A DNA stretch of 15,469 nucleotides from an uncultured Clostridia bacterium (GTDB lineage: Bacteria > Bacillota > Clostridia > Christensenellales > UBA1242), in the NCBI GenBank assembly GCA_947626175.1, contig CANQRE010000017.1:1-15469 (forward strand), written 5' to 3'. Numbering within the stretch: position 1 is the first letter of the stretch; every line of letters begins with the position of its first letter. The notes under the pieces were generated by a model. The model ran no database searches, had not been told where the DNA came from, and saw only the letters and a list, made by a program, of their open reading frames with translations. Both the position numbers and the translations under genes were made by a program. This document shows positions 1 to 5,793 of this stretch, one piece after another.

Positions 1-187
1 TGCTCAAATTCCCATTCATGTCACGAAAACGCCATTTGCCATCTTCGCATTGAACTACTGCATAGCCATTTGAATAAGGATTAACGGCCTTATATAAAAG
101 GCTTGGATTATCATCATAATAATATCGTGTTTGCGGCCCAATAATACCAAGTGTTGTATTTTTCATTTTTGGAAATTCTTTTTTCAT
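1..187 (-). CDS. WG-repeat-like protein, N-terminal part (continues past window start)
   Basis: This minus-strand reading frame starts at ATG 187, has a strong Shine-Dalgarno (AGGAGGG, five bases upstream) and stays open to the window edge, giving 62 visible residues. Residues about 38-61 include SNGYAVVQCEDGKW and a following D-M-N-G-N-L, which fits one unit of the WG repeat family (aromatic/NG-x-A-V, then K-W, then D-x-NG). WG-repeat proteins usually carry several such units and are of mostly unknown function. There is no signal peptide or membrane segment in the visible part. An ATG eight codons further in is possible but lacks an SD. The gene is driven by the 205-bp cassette just upstream, the same cassette that precedes the unknown gene at 13412-14356. 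The family call rests on one repeat unit, so it is moderate. Confidence 0.7.
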   Translation of the reverse strand, partial: MKKEFPKMKNTTLGIIGPQTRYYYDDNPSLLYKAVNPYSNGYAVVQCEDGKWRFRDMNGNLS

Positions 188-209
188 TTTTCCCTCCTAT
201 TTTTGAAAA

Positions 210-402
210 TGTGGATAACTTTTTTGAAAAAATTGTCATTTTGTGGATAATTTTTTCAAAATTTCCAACTTTTTTCTTCGAAAATAGTATACACCAGCCA
301 GCCAGCCAGCCTTGTCAAGGGGTTTTTTTGAAATTTTTAATTTTTTCCATGCCCAAGGTTTGTGGATAACTTTTTGCTCGTTTTAAAAAGCTATGTGGAT
401 AA
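210..402. promoter_or_regulatory. Cluster of four perfect DnaA-box 9-mers
   Basis: The 9-mer TGTGGATAA, complement of the DnaA box TTATCCACA, occurs perfectly at 210-218, 242-250, 361-369 and 394-402, all in one orientation. The starts are 32 bp apart in the downstream pair and 33 bp apart in the upstream pair, about three helical turns, and the pairs flank the promoter core at 286-318. Such clusters are known from bacterial origins, DnaA-regulated promoters and DnaA-titrating clusters. Which of these applies here is inference. Confidence 0.7.
286..318 (-). promoter_or_regulatory. Promoter with CCAG-repeat spacer (copy 1)
   Basis: On the minus strand TTGACA (318-313), a perfect sigma-A -35, is followed by TATACT (291-286), a good -10. 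The spacer is 21 bp (292-312), too long for an efficient promoter of this class, and consists largely of tandem CCAG (294-311, four units plus CC). Removing one unit gives the optimal 17 bp. The predicted transcript would start near 279 and carry a leader of about 92 bases. Confidence 0.6.
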
Positions 403-405
403 CTT

Positions 406-581
406 TGCAAATGTTTTTCAATTTGATTGCAAGAGTGGGAATTATATTAAAAGATTTTGTTTATGTTCATATATATAAATAAAACATATAAAAAAGCAAT
501 TTTGCACAAAATTTTGATGATTTTTATGCAAAACTTTTCAAAAAACATACAAATTTTTGAATTTACACAATTTTTTGATAT
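406..581. other. AT-rich spacer without a gene
   Basis: This stretch lies between the cassette and the terminator of the coat-like gene and is almost entirely A and T. I find no reading frame with an SD, no hairpin terminator and no RNA gene. Together with the neighbouring DnaA boxes it could unwind easily, but it shows no ordered repeat that would support calling it an origin. Confidence 0.5.
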
Positions 582-610
582 AAAAAAACAAGGCCAAAAC
601 TGACCTTGTT
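582..610 (-). terminator. Intrinsic terminator of the coat-like gene
   Basis: On the minus strand ACAAGGTCA, a short GTTT loop and TGGCCTTGT form a nine-pair stem with one G-U wobble, followed by a run of T. The wobble would be a mismatch if read on the plus strand, so it works for the minus-strand gene that stops at 623. Confidence 0.85.
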
Positions 611-622
611 TGCAAGTGTTTT

Positions 623-1291
623 TTAAAATCTTGGTGGTGCCACTGGACCAGTTGCTGTTGGATACAGCGGCATATCAAACAAGCCTGGGCATGCACTTGT
701 GGCCTGAGCTGCTTGACATGGCGGAATAACTGGATAGCCATATGATGGAACAAGCACATCAACAACCGCCGTCACCCGCAAAATCACCTGCAGGCAGCCT
801 GTCACAGTGAAGGTGTTTTCAGCAGTATATGAGCCGATTTCACTTGAGAAGACTGCACTTGCGGAAATGTTGATCGGAGTGACAGAAGGTTGAGGAACAA
901 ACAAAATCACACTCTTGTTCACCGTTATTGTGCTGTTTCCTGTGCCAAGAACACCATTCGCATCACGATAGGTTACCGTTACCGGAATTGTTACTGTTGC
1001 ACTTACATTTGCATAGTTTGGGCTGCTTTCAATTCGGTCAACAACAAGGTTTGTGATGGTCACTGGGCCATTGACTGTGTTTGCAGCTGAAACATATGTC
1101 AGTGGCAATGCTGGAGCAGCCGGAGTTAAATCGGTGACAGCAAGCACAATCCCCGTTTCGGTGCTTTGCGACACGCAGGCGTCAAAAATCTTGGTGGTTT
1201 CAATCAAGATTTTTTCACAAATCCCATTGAGCGGATTTCCCATTATTGGTCCCGGACGGCTGGGATTTGTGTTGTTGATGTAAAAAGACAT
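623..1291 (-). CDS. Conserved clostridial protein, candidate spore coat/exosporium component
   Basis: This encodes 222 residues. The start at 1291 (MSFYINN) is chosen over the upstream ATG at 1333 because a perfect AGGAGG lies just before it. After a Pro/Asn/Gly-rich head, residues about 24-40 (EKILIETTKIFDACVSQ) are followed by alternating beta-type stretches rich in Val, Thr and Ser, and near the C-terminus by VPSYGYPVIPPCQ and a CPGLFDMPLYP segment. I recognise this overall pattern from unnamed proteins of spore-forming Clostridia, but I cannot attach a characterised name. There is no signal peptide or membrane helix. The Cys near the start, middle and end could form crosslinks. A SigK-like promoter upstream and a dedicated terminator suggest late mother-cell expression, hence the coat suggestion, which is inference. 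Confidence 0.8.
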   Translation of the reverse strand: MSFYINNTNPSRPGPIMGNPLNGICEKILIETTKIFDACVSQSTETGIVLAVTDLTPAAPALPLTYVSAANTVNGPVTITNLVVDRIESSPNYANVSATVTIPVTVTYRDANGVLGTGNSTITVNKSVILFVPQPSVTPINISASAVFSSEIGSYTAENTFTVTGCLQVILRVTAVVDVLVPSYGYPVIPPCQAAQATSACPGLFDMPLYPTATGPVAPPRF

Positions 1292-1321
1292 TTTCCTACC
1301 TCCTGTTTTGTTTACACACTT

Positions 1322-1350
1322 TATTTTATGCACATTTTTGCAAAGGTGTT
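1322..1350 (-). promoter_or_regulatory. Candidate SigK-type promoter of the coat-like gene
   Basis: On the minus strand AACA (1350-1347) is followed after 16 bases by CATAAAATA (1330-1322). This equals the Bacillus SigK consensus mACm-N16-CATAnnnTA. The consensus is short, so chance is possible, but no SigA-type promoter is visible in this gap and the product looks like a coat protein. Confidence 0.45.
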
Positions 1351-2344
1351 AAAAAACTTTGGTCTTGCCGCGAAAAAGCGAAAAATTGGTCAAAACGTTG
1401 TATTCGATTTTTCCATATGCTTTTGCAAAAACTGTTGCGTCTTCAAAAACTTTCACTTGGTCTTTAACACACACAGTTCCACCGGTCACATCAACAAAGC
1501 AACAATCCATGCACATGTTGCCAACAATATTATATTTTTTTCCATTTATATCCACTTTGACAAACTTGCTTTTTTCTCTTGAAAAGCCGTCACCATATCC
1601 AACTCCAACCACAGCCAAAGTTGTTCTTCTTTTGGCTTTGAATGTTTGATTGTAGCCCGCCGTTTCGCCTTTTTCAAGAGTTCTTAGCTCAACAATTTCG
1701 CTTGTTAAACTCATTGCTTTTTTAAGTCCCTTGCACCCATATCCATATAGCCCAAGACCCACCCTTAGCATATCGCAAGGCAGATTTTTTGCACCGCTTC
1801 CGCCAAACGAAACAAAGGCTTTTTTGTTTAAAAACAAACGTGCTTTGCAAAACAAATCATATTCTTTTTTTGTCACCCTTTTGCTGGATAAATTGGAAAA
1901 ATGCGCCGAAAAGCCCGCAAACTGATGATTTTTTATCAAATTTTTCACTTTTTCAAGCAAATTTTGATTTTTGCAATCAATTCCAAATCTGTTCATCCCT
2001 GTGCAAAGTTTGATAAAACATTTTTCAGTTTTGCCAGTTTTTATTGCCTTTTGAATGTCTTCAATGGAGCTTGCTGTTAGATAAAATTTGTCTAAGTTCG
2101 AAAAATCAAAACATCTGCCAATGACAACAATTTTTTCGCCCTTGACAATTTTTTCAAGCGCCTTTGCTTCGTCAATTGATGACACGCCAAAAAAGTCGAC
2201 ATGCCCTTTCAACGCAAGAGCAACTTCACGCATGCCATGGCCATAGGCGTTGGCTTTGACAACTGCGCAAATTTTTGGAGCAAAGCCTGAAAAAAATTCA
2301 GCATTGAAAACAAGTGCTTCTTTGCTTATGTTTTTTGTGTTCAT
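1349..2344 (-). CDS. alr: Alanine racemase
   Basis: This PLP enzyme interconverts L- and D-alanine in the cytoplasm and supplies D-Ala for peptidoglycan; in sporeformers a racemase can also act in spores by removing the germinant L-Ala. The PLP lysine is K30 in VVKANAYGHG, the catalytic tyrosine is Y231 in AGYNQTF, and further family blocks are TGMNRFG (115-121), GLGLYGYG (196-203), VGYGDGFSR (248-256) and NMCMD (276-280). At 331 residues it is about 40 shorter than usual, mainly at the N-terminus and in loops, yet all key residues are present. No Shine-Dalgarno precedes the ATG; a promoter-like pair ends nine bases upstream. The gene follows tlyA after 32 bases. Confidence 0.93.
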   Translation of the reverse strand: MNTKNISKEALVFNAEFFSGFAPKICAVVKANAYGHGMREVALALKGHVDFFGVSSIDEAKALEKIVKGEKIVVIGRCFDFSNLDKFYLTASSIEDIQKAIKTGKTEKCFIKLCTGMNRFGIDCKNQNLLEKVKNLIKNHQFAGFSAHFSNLSSKRVTKKEYDLFCKARLFLNKKAFVSFGGSGAKNLPCDMLRVGLGLYGYGCKGLKKAMSLTSEIVELRTLEKGETAGYNQTFKAKRRTTLAVVGVGYGDGFSREKSKFVKVDINGKKYNIVGNMCMDCCFVDVTGGTVCVKDQVKVFEDATVFAKAYGKIEYNVLTNFSLFRGKTKVF

Positions 2345-2353
2345 GTGAAGTTT

Positions 2354-2382
2354 ATATTACAAACAACTTTGTTTTGTTACAA
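2354..2382 (-). promoter_or_regulatory. Candidate promoter of alr giving a very short leader
   Basis: On the minus strand TTGTAA (2382-2377, containing the tlyA stop codon) is followed after 17 bases by TAATAT (2359-2354). The ATG lies nine bases further on, so the leader would be about three bases, in line with the lack of a Shine-Dalgarno. Confidence 0.4.
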
Positions 2383-3144
2383 ATTTTCAAAGGCTTTGTC
2401 TATGACTTTTGCAAAATTTACTCTTGCCTTTTTGGAGCCATTCAAATAAAACAAATATTCAATGTTTCCGCTTTTGCCCACAATTGGTGAATAATCAAAA
2501 CCCGAAATCACAAAGCCAAAAAAAGAAATGTATTTCACAAAATCTTCAATCAGTTTTTTATGCAAAGATTTGTTTCTGACAACTCCCGCATGTTTTTTTG
2601 CTTCAACAGGTCCGCATTCAAACTGCGGTTTAAACAACAAAACGATTTCCTTTTCTTTGTATTGCTCAACAAGTTTTGGAACGATGTGCCTAAGCGAAAT
2701 AAATGAAATGTCGCTCACAACAAAATCAACATCATCAAATTTTGGGGCAAAGCGAAAGTCGGTTTTGCTTAAATCAACAACTTGTGGATTTGCCCTAAGT
2801 TTTTCTGAAAGTTGACCTTCCCCCACATCCAAAGCATACACTTTTTTTGCTCCGCCTTCCAAACAAACCTGCGTAAATCCACCCGTTGAAGCGCCAATGT
2901 CAAGCACTGTTTTGTCTTTAAAATCAAGCCCAAATTTTTGCTTTGCACCCAAAAGTTTAAACGCCCCGCGGGAAACATATTGCACTTCTTGTTTGATTGA
3001 AATTTGTGACAAATCATCCACCTTTGTGGACGAAAGAGGGCTTTTCCCGTTGACAAAAACAAGCCCGTTTTTTATGGCCTGACTTGCTTTTTCTCTTGAA
3101 GGGAAAAATCCCTTTTCAAACAAATATTTGTCCAATCTTTGCAT
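2377..3144 (-). CDS. tlyA: TlyA-family rRNA 2'-O-methyltransferase
   Basis: The 255-residue protein has an N-terminal S4 RNA-binding domain (MQRLDKYL to about residue 55), the linker YVSRGAFKL (56-64) and a Rossmann methyltransferase domain with the SAM loop DIGASTGGFT (82-91). The candidate catalytic tetrad of this FtsJ-like family is K63, D145 (in SDISFIS), K172 (FKPQFE) and E239 (GNIEY). In mycobacteria TlyA methylates ribose in 16S and 23S rRNA and affects capreomycin sensitivity; some homologues are also described as hemolysins. In many Firmicutes the gene neighbours recN and argR, which is not the case here. No clear SD precedes the start, but MQRLD is the expected family start. It begins 19 bases after the fakA terminator. 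Confidence 0.92.
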   Translation of the reverse strand: MQRLDKYLFEKGFFPSREKASQAIKNGLVFVNGKSPLSSTKVDDLSQISIKQEVQYVSRGAFKLLGAKQKFGLDFKDKTVLDIGASTGGFTQVCLEGGAKKVYALDVGEGQLSEKLRANPQVVDLSKTDFRFAPKFDDVDFVVSDISFISLRHIVPKLVEQYKEKEIVLLFKPQFECGPVEAKKHAGVVRNKSLHKKLIEDFVKYISFFGFVISGFDYSPIVGKSGNIEYLFYLNGSKKARVNFAKVIDKAFENL

Positions 3145-3162
3145 AATTTTTTGATTTTTTCA

Positions 3163-3190
3163 CAAAAAAACCGCCATTTTTGACGGTTTT
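3163..3190 (-). terminator. Intrinsic terminator of fakA
   Basis: On the minus strand AAACCGTC and GGCGGTTT pair around a six-base A-rich loop, followed by a T run. The T-G wobble is only compatible with transcription on the minus strand. It lies just after the stop codon at 3195. Confidence 0.85.
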
Positions 3191-3194
3191 TTGA

Positions 3195-4829
3195 TTATTC
3201 CAATGAAATTAAATAGTAATATATCGGTTGTCCGCCATATGCACAAGTCACTTCACATTCTGGGAATTTTTTTGCCAATGTTTCTTGCAACGCCTTTGCT
3301 TCCTCTTCCTTTATGTCTTCGCCATAGAAAAGAGTGATTGTCATAATGTTGTCATTCATCATTTTTTCAACAAGGCTTTCAGTTGTTTTTGAAACAAGCT
3401 TTCCTTTTGCCAAAATTGCCTTGTCGTCCAGTCCAATGATTTCGCCTGTTGTCAGATCAAAGCCGTCAACGTGAGTGTCACGAACTGCATAGGTCACCGA
3501 CCCTGATTTAACATTTTTGATGGCGTCATTCATTGCTTCAACATTTTCTTCAACAGTTCCATCCGGATTAAATGCAATGGCAGCCGAAATTCCTTCCGGA
3601 ATGCTTCGAGTTGAAATCACAACAAGGTTTTTGTTTGTAAGCTCCCCTGCCTGTTCTGCGGCAAGAATTATGTTTTTGTTGTTTGGGAACACAAACACCG
3701 TTCTTGCTGGAACTTTGTCGGCAGCAGCAGCAATATCGGCAGCGCTTGGGTTCATGGTTTGTCCACCCACAATGATTTCGTCAACCGAAAGATCCTTAAA
3801 TATTGCTGAAAGTCCATCGCCTGGAGCAACTGCAATAATTCCCAAGTTTTTGCTTTCTTCAATTTCCTTTGCTTTTTTCTTTAGTTCTCGGTTTTGCTCA
3901 CGCATGTTGTCAATTTTAACATTGATGATTTCGCCAAGTTCAAGAGCAAGTCCAAGTGCTTTGTTTGGCTCGTTTGAGTGAACATGCACTTTGACAAGTG
4001 ACAAATCACCTATGCAAATAACGCTGTCGCCAAACTCCATAAGTTTTTCTCTGAGTTTGTCAATGTCGGCTTCGGTTGTTTTTTTGTGCATATGCACGAT
4101 CATAAACTCTGTGCAATAGCCAAATTCAATGTCGCCCAAATTGGAAATGTCAGCAATCACATCGTCAACGGTTTGAGGCTGTTTTTCATCATCAAACACC
4201 ATGTCCAGATTTTCATCGCCCATCAAAAGCTTGTAAAATCCAGTGAATATAATCAAAATTCCGCGTCCGCCTGCGTCCACAACGCCAGCTTTTTTAAGCA
4301 CTGGAAGCATTTCAGGTGTTTGCTTCAAAATTTCTTCTCCCGTTTCAAGAACACGTTTGAAGAAAACTTCAAAGTCATCAACTTTTTTTGCAACGTTGAC
4401 AGCGTTTTCGGCAATCACACGAATAACTGTCAAAATTGTTCCTTCCTTTGGTTTTGTCACCGCTTTGTAAGCAACATTTGCCCCTTCTTGCATTGCCTTT
4501 GCAAAAGTTTTTGTGTTGATTGAACTATACTTTGCTGTCACCGAGCAAAAACCTTTGAAAATTTGTGAAGTGATCACTCCACTGTTTCCTCTTGCCCCTT
4601 TCAAAGCTCCCTTTGCAAATGCCGCACTTATTTCCTCAACACTTGCATTTATACATTTTCCAATTTCAGTCACAGCAGACTTCATGGTTAAAAACATGTT
4701 TGTTCCAGTGTCTCCATCCGGGACAGGGAAAACATTAAGTGAGTCCACGTATTTTTTGTTTTGTTCCAAAAGGCTGGCACCAGCCACAATCATTTTGCGG
4801 AAAGTGACGCCATTTATCGACTTGATCAT
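3195..4829 (-). CDS. fakA: DAK-domain fatty acid kinase FakA (YloV family)
   Basis: The 544-residue protein is a full-length YloV/FakA homologue. The N-terminal DhaL-like kinase domain shows the metal-binding FPVPDGDTGTNM (34-45, Asp38 and Asp40), GARGNSGVI (78-86) and DAGGRG (185-190). A middle domain and a DegV-like C-terminal half follow. FakA phosphorylates fatty acids presented by a FakB carrier, giving acyl-phosphate for PlsX/PlsY. No FakB is in this window, but plsY lies at 8278-9084. The start has an AGGAG SD. The gene directly follows yloU after eight bases, the conserved rpmB/yloU/yloV neighbourhood of Firmicutes. Confidence 0.93.
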   Translation of the reverse strand: MIKSINGVTFRKMIVAGASLLEQNKKYVDSLNVFPVPDGDTGTNMFLTMKSAVTEIGKCINASVEEISAAFAKGALKGARGNSGVITSQIFKGFCSVTAKYSSINTKTFAKAMQEGANVAYKAVTKPKEGTILTVIRVIAENAVNVAKKVDDFEVFFKRVLETGEEILKQTPEMLPVLKKAGVVDAGGRGILIIFTGFYKLLMGDENLDMVFDDEKQPQTVDDVIADISNLGDIEFGYCTEFMIVHMHKKTTEADIDKLREKLMEFGDSVICIGDLSLVKVHVHSNEPNKALGLALELGEIINVKIDNMREQNRELKKKAKEIEESKNLGIIAVAPGDGLSAIFKDLSVDEIIVGGQTMNPSAADIAAAADKVPARTVFVFPNNKNIILAAEQAGELTNKNLVVISTRSIPEGISAAIAFNPDGTVEENVEAMNDAIKNVKSGSVTYAVRDTHVDGFDLTTGEIIGLDDKAILAKGKLVSKTTESLVEKMMNDNIMTITLFYGEDIKEEEAKALQETLAKKFPECEVTCAYGGQPIYYYLISLE

Positions 4830-4837
4830 TTTTTCTC

Positions 4838-5188
4838 CTAAACTCTAACTCCAACAACATGAACGTTGACGGAATCCACAATCATTCCTGTGAAATTTTC
4901 TACGCTATACTTTACAGATTTTTTCAGCGACTCTGAAACTGCACTAATCGAAACACCATATTTCATGATGCAATAAACGTCAATATAAATTCGGTTGTTA
5001 GTGTGGCGAACTTTGATTCCTCTGGCATAAGATTCGCGATTAAAAAGTTCCTTCGCACTGTCCCTGAAGGTTTTTGACACAAGGTCAACAACACCATAAC
5101 AATCAAGCACGGCATACCCAGCGACAACCCTGATTGCTTTGTCGCTTATTGAAATATTGCCATAATAATTGTTCGTGTCAACGGTCAA
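4838..5188 (-). CDS. yloU: Asp23/YloU family protein
   Basis: This 116-residue protein matches the Asp23 (DUF322) family: a short N-terminal GNISISDKAIRVVAGYAV block, then CYGVVDL, then a beta-rich C-terminal half with IYIDVYCIMKYGVSI and NVHVVGV. Family members are small alpha/beta cell-envelope-associated or stress-linked proteins with unclear biochemical roles. The start is TTG (5188), supported by a GGAG seven to eight bases upstream and by the family start pattern. It forms an operon with fakA and is divergent from rpmB. Confidence 0.88.
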   Translation of the reverse strand: MTVDTNNYYGNISISDKAIRVVAGYAVLDCYGVVDLVSKTFRDSAKELFNRESYARGIKVRHTNNRIYIDVYCIMKYGVSISAVSESLKKSVKYSVENFTGMIVDSVNVHVVGVRV

Positions 5189-5217
5189 GATTCTTCTCCT
5201 TCAAGTAACTATATTTT

Positions 5218-5245
5218 ACTATAAAGAAAAAATTTTTTCAAGCAA
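5218..5245 (-). promoter_or_regulatory. SigA-type promoter of yloU-fakA
   Basis: On the minus strand TTGCTT (5245-5240) and TATAGT (5223-5218) are separated by 16 bases. It lies back to back with the rpmB promoter at 5291-5319. Confidence 0.5.
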
Positions 5246-5290
5246 AATAACTATTCTAACAAAACTTTGCAAATTTTTTTGTCAATTCGG

Positions 5291-5319
5291 TTGATTTTCG
5301 CAAATTGATATGCTATAAT
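5291..5319 (+). promoter_or_regulatory. SigA-type promoter of rpmB with extended -10
   Basis: TTGATT (5291-5296), 17 bases, then TATAAT (5314-5319), preceded by TGC as an extended -10. The predicted start is about 25 bases before the rpmB ATG. Confidence 0.75.
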
Positions 5320-5351
5320 TGCTTTGCAATTTATTCATCAGGAGGTGAAAT

Positions 5352-5537
5352 ATGTCAAGAGTTTGTGACGTTTGCGGACGCGGAAAAATGTCAGGAAACA
5401 AAGTCAGCCACGCTGAGAACAAATCCAACAGAACTTTTGAGCTTAACTTACAACAAACAACCATTGAAGTTGATGGAAAACCAACAAAAGTTAAGGCTTG
5501 CACAAAGTGCATCAAAACCGCCAGAAAAACAAAATAA
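5352..5537 (+). CDS. rpmB: 50S ribosomal protein L28, zinc-binding (C+) form
   Basis: This 61-residue protein starts [20 protein letters not shown], a typical bacterial L28 start, and carries two CxxC pairs (C5/C8 and CTKC near residues 48-51), so it is the four-cysteine zinc form. L28 is part of the large ribosomal subunit. The start is fixed by GGAGGTGAA immediately upstream. It is followed by two terminators and is divergent from yloU. Confidence 0.96.
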   Translation: MSRVCDVCGRGKMSGNKVSHAENKSNRTFELNLQQTTIEVDGKPTKVKACTKCIKTARKTK

Positions 5538-5540
5538 TTT

Positions 5541-5563
5541 ATCTCCCTTTGCGGAGATTTTTT
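5541..5563 (+). terminator. rpmB terminator 1
   Basis: ATCTCC, a six-base loop and GGAGAT form a six-pair stem followed by T residues, directly after the rpmB stop codon. Confidence 0.75.
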
Positions 5564-5580
5564 ATGCTTGTCCCATGTGA

Positions 5581-5608
5581 AAAGGTTCGCTTTTGCGAGC
5601 CTTTTTTT
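5581..5608 (+). terminator. Second terminator, between rpmB and the candidate spoVM
   Basis: AAAGGTTCGC and GCGAGCCTTT form a ten-pair stem with a TTTT loop and seven T. The wobble pair is compatible with the plus strand, making it a back-up terminator for rpmB; it may work more weakly for the minus-strand ORF ending at 5613. Confidence 0.8.
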
Positions 5609-5612
5609 CGTC

Positions 5613-5711
5613 CTACTCTTTGTCTTTTTTTACAAAAGGCTTTATCAGCGGTCTAAGCCACTTTGGAGCTTTGATGCAAATTATTTTGTATTGTTTGTCT
5701 TCTTCTTTCAT
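5613..5711 (-). CDS. spoVM: Candidate SpoVM, small amphipathic sporulation peptide
   Basis: This 32-residue ORF has AAGGAG immediately upstream, though only one base separates it from the ATG. Residues 13-23, IKAPKWLRPLI, align with IKLPKFLGGIV of Bacillus subtilis SpoVM, and both end in a basic KKD/RKD tail. The proline needed for SpoVM curvature sensing (P9 in B. subtilis) corresponds to P16 here. SpoVM is a 26-residue amphipathic helix that marks the forespore surface and anchors SpoIVA. In B. subtilis spoVM lies next to rpmB, which supports this identity; here it is convergent with rpmB instead of upstream of it. A CAATATT at 5762-5756 resembles a SigE -35, but the matching -10 is poor. 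Seven extra N-terminal residues are odd. The identity is inferred from the helix pattern, size and location. Confidence 0.65.
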   Translation of the reverse strand: MKEEDKQYKIICIKAPKWLRPLIKPFVKKDKE

Positions 5712-5758
5712 GCTCCTTTTATATGAAGCGCAAAAGCAATGTGTGACAAAAGCCAATA

Positions 5759-5787
5759 TTGACAACGCGTTCAAGGTGTGTTAAAAT
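5759..5787 (+). promoter_or_regulatory. SigA promoter placed for a leaderless transcript
   Basis: A perfect TTGACA (5759-5764), 17 bases, and TAAAAT (5782-5787) are followed by exactly six bases and the ATG at 5794. Transcription would therefore begin at or next to the start codon. Confidence 0.75.
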
Positions 5788-5793
5788 TAAAAC

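Larger units (their letters stand above)
201..405 (-). repeat. 205-bp regulatory cassette, copy 1
   Basis: This non-coding segment recurs at 14377-14581 in the same orientation with no indel and about 15 mismatches by eye (about 93% identity). Positions 241-321 are identical to 14417-14497. It contains a promoter facing the minus strand, a CCAG tetranucleotide tract, four perfect TGTGGATAA 9-mers and a 13-bp inverted repeat. It ends just before the SD of the WG-like gene. I see no transposase or terminal repeats, so it looks like a regulatory module rather than an insertion sequence. Confidence 0.9.

Noticed and set aside
294..311. CRISPR or other array
   Set aside because: Only four 4-base units without spacers; it is a microsatellite.
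151..369. Plus-strand ORF across cassette copy 1, with a near-identical peptide at 14297-14545
   Set aside because: The similarity follows from the DNA duplication. There is no SD, the sequence is promoter-like on the other strand, and the peptide is low complexity and Phe-rich.
420..455. Plus-strand promoter-like TTGATT and TATTAA in the AT-rich spacer
   Set aside because: AT-rich DNA yields such matches by chance and no plus-strand gene follows.
201..590. Chromosomal origin (DnaA boxes next to an AT-rich stretch)
   Set aside because: No dnaA, dnaN, rnpA or rpmH nearby, no ordered unwinding repeats, and the same box cluster occurs again 14 kb away upstream of another gene.
623..1333. Longer version of the coat-like protein from the ATG at 1333
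   Set aside because: The extra codons cover a perfect SD for the downstream ATG at 1291.
5593..5784. Plus-strand 63-residue ORF
   Set aside because: It starts inside the rpmB terminator, has no SD and lies antisense to the better supported SpoVM candidate.
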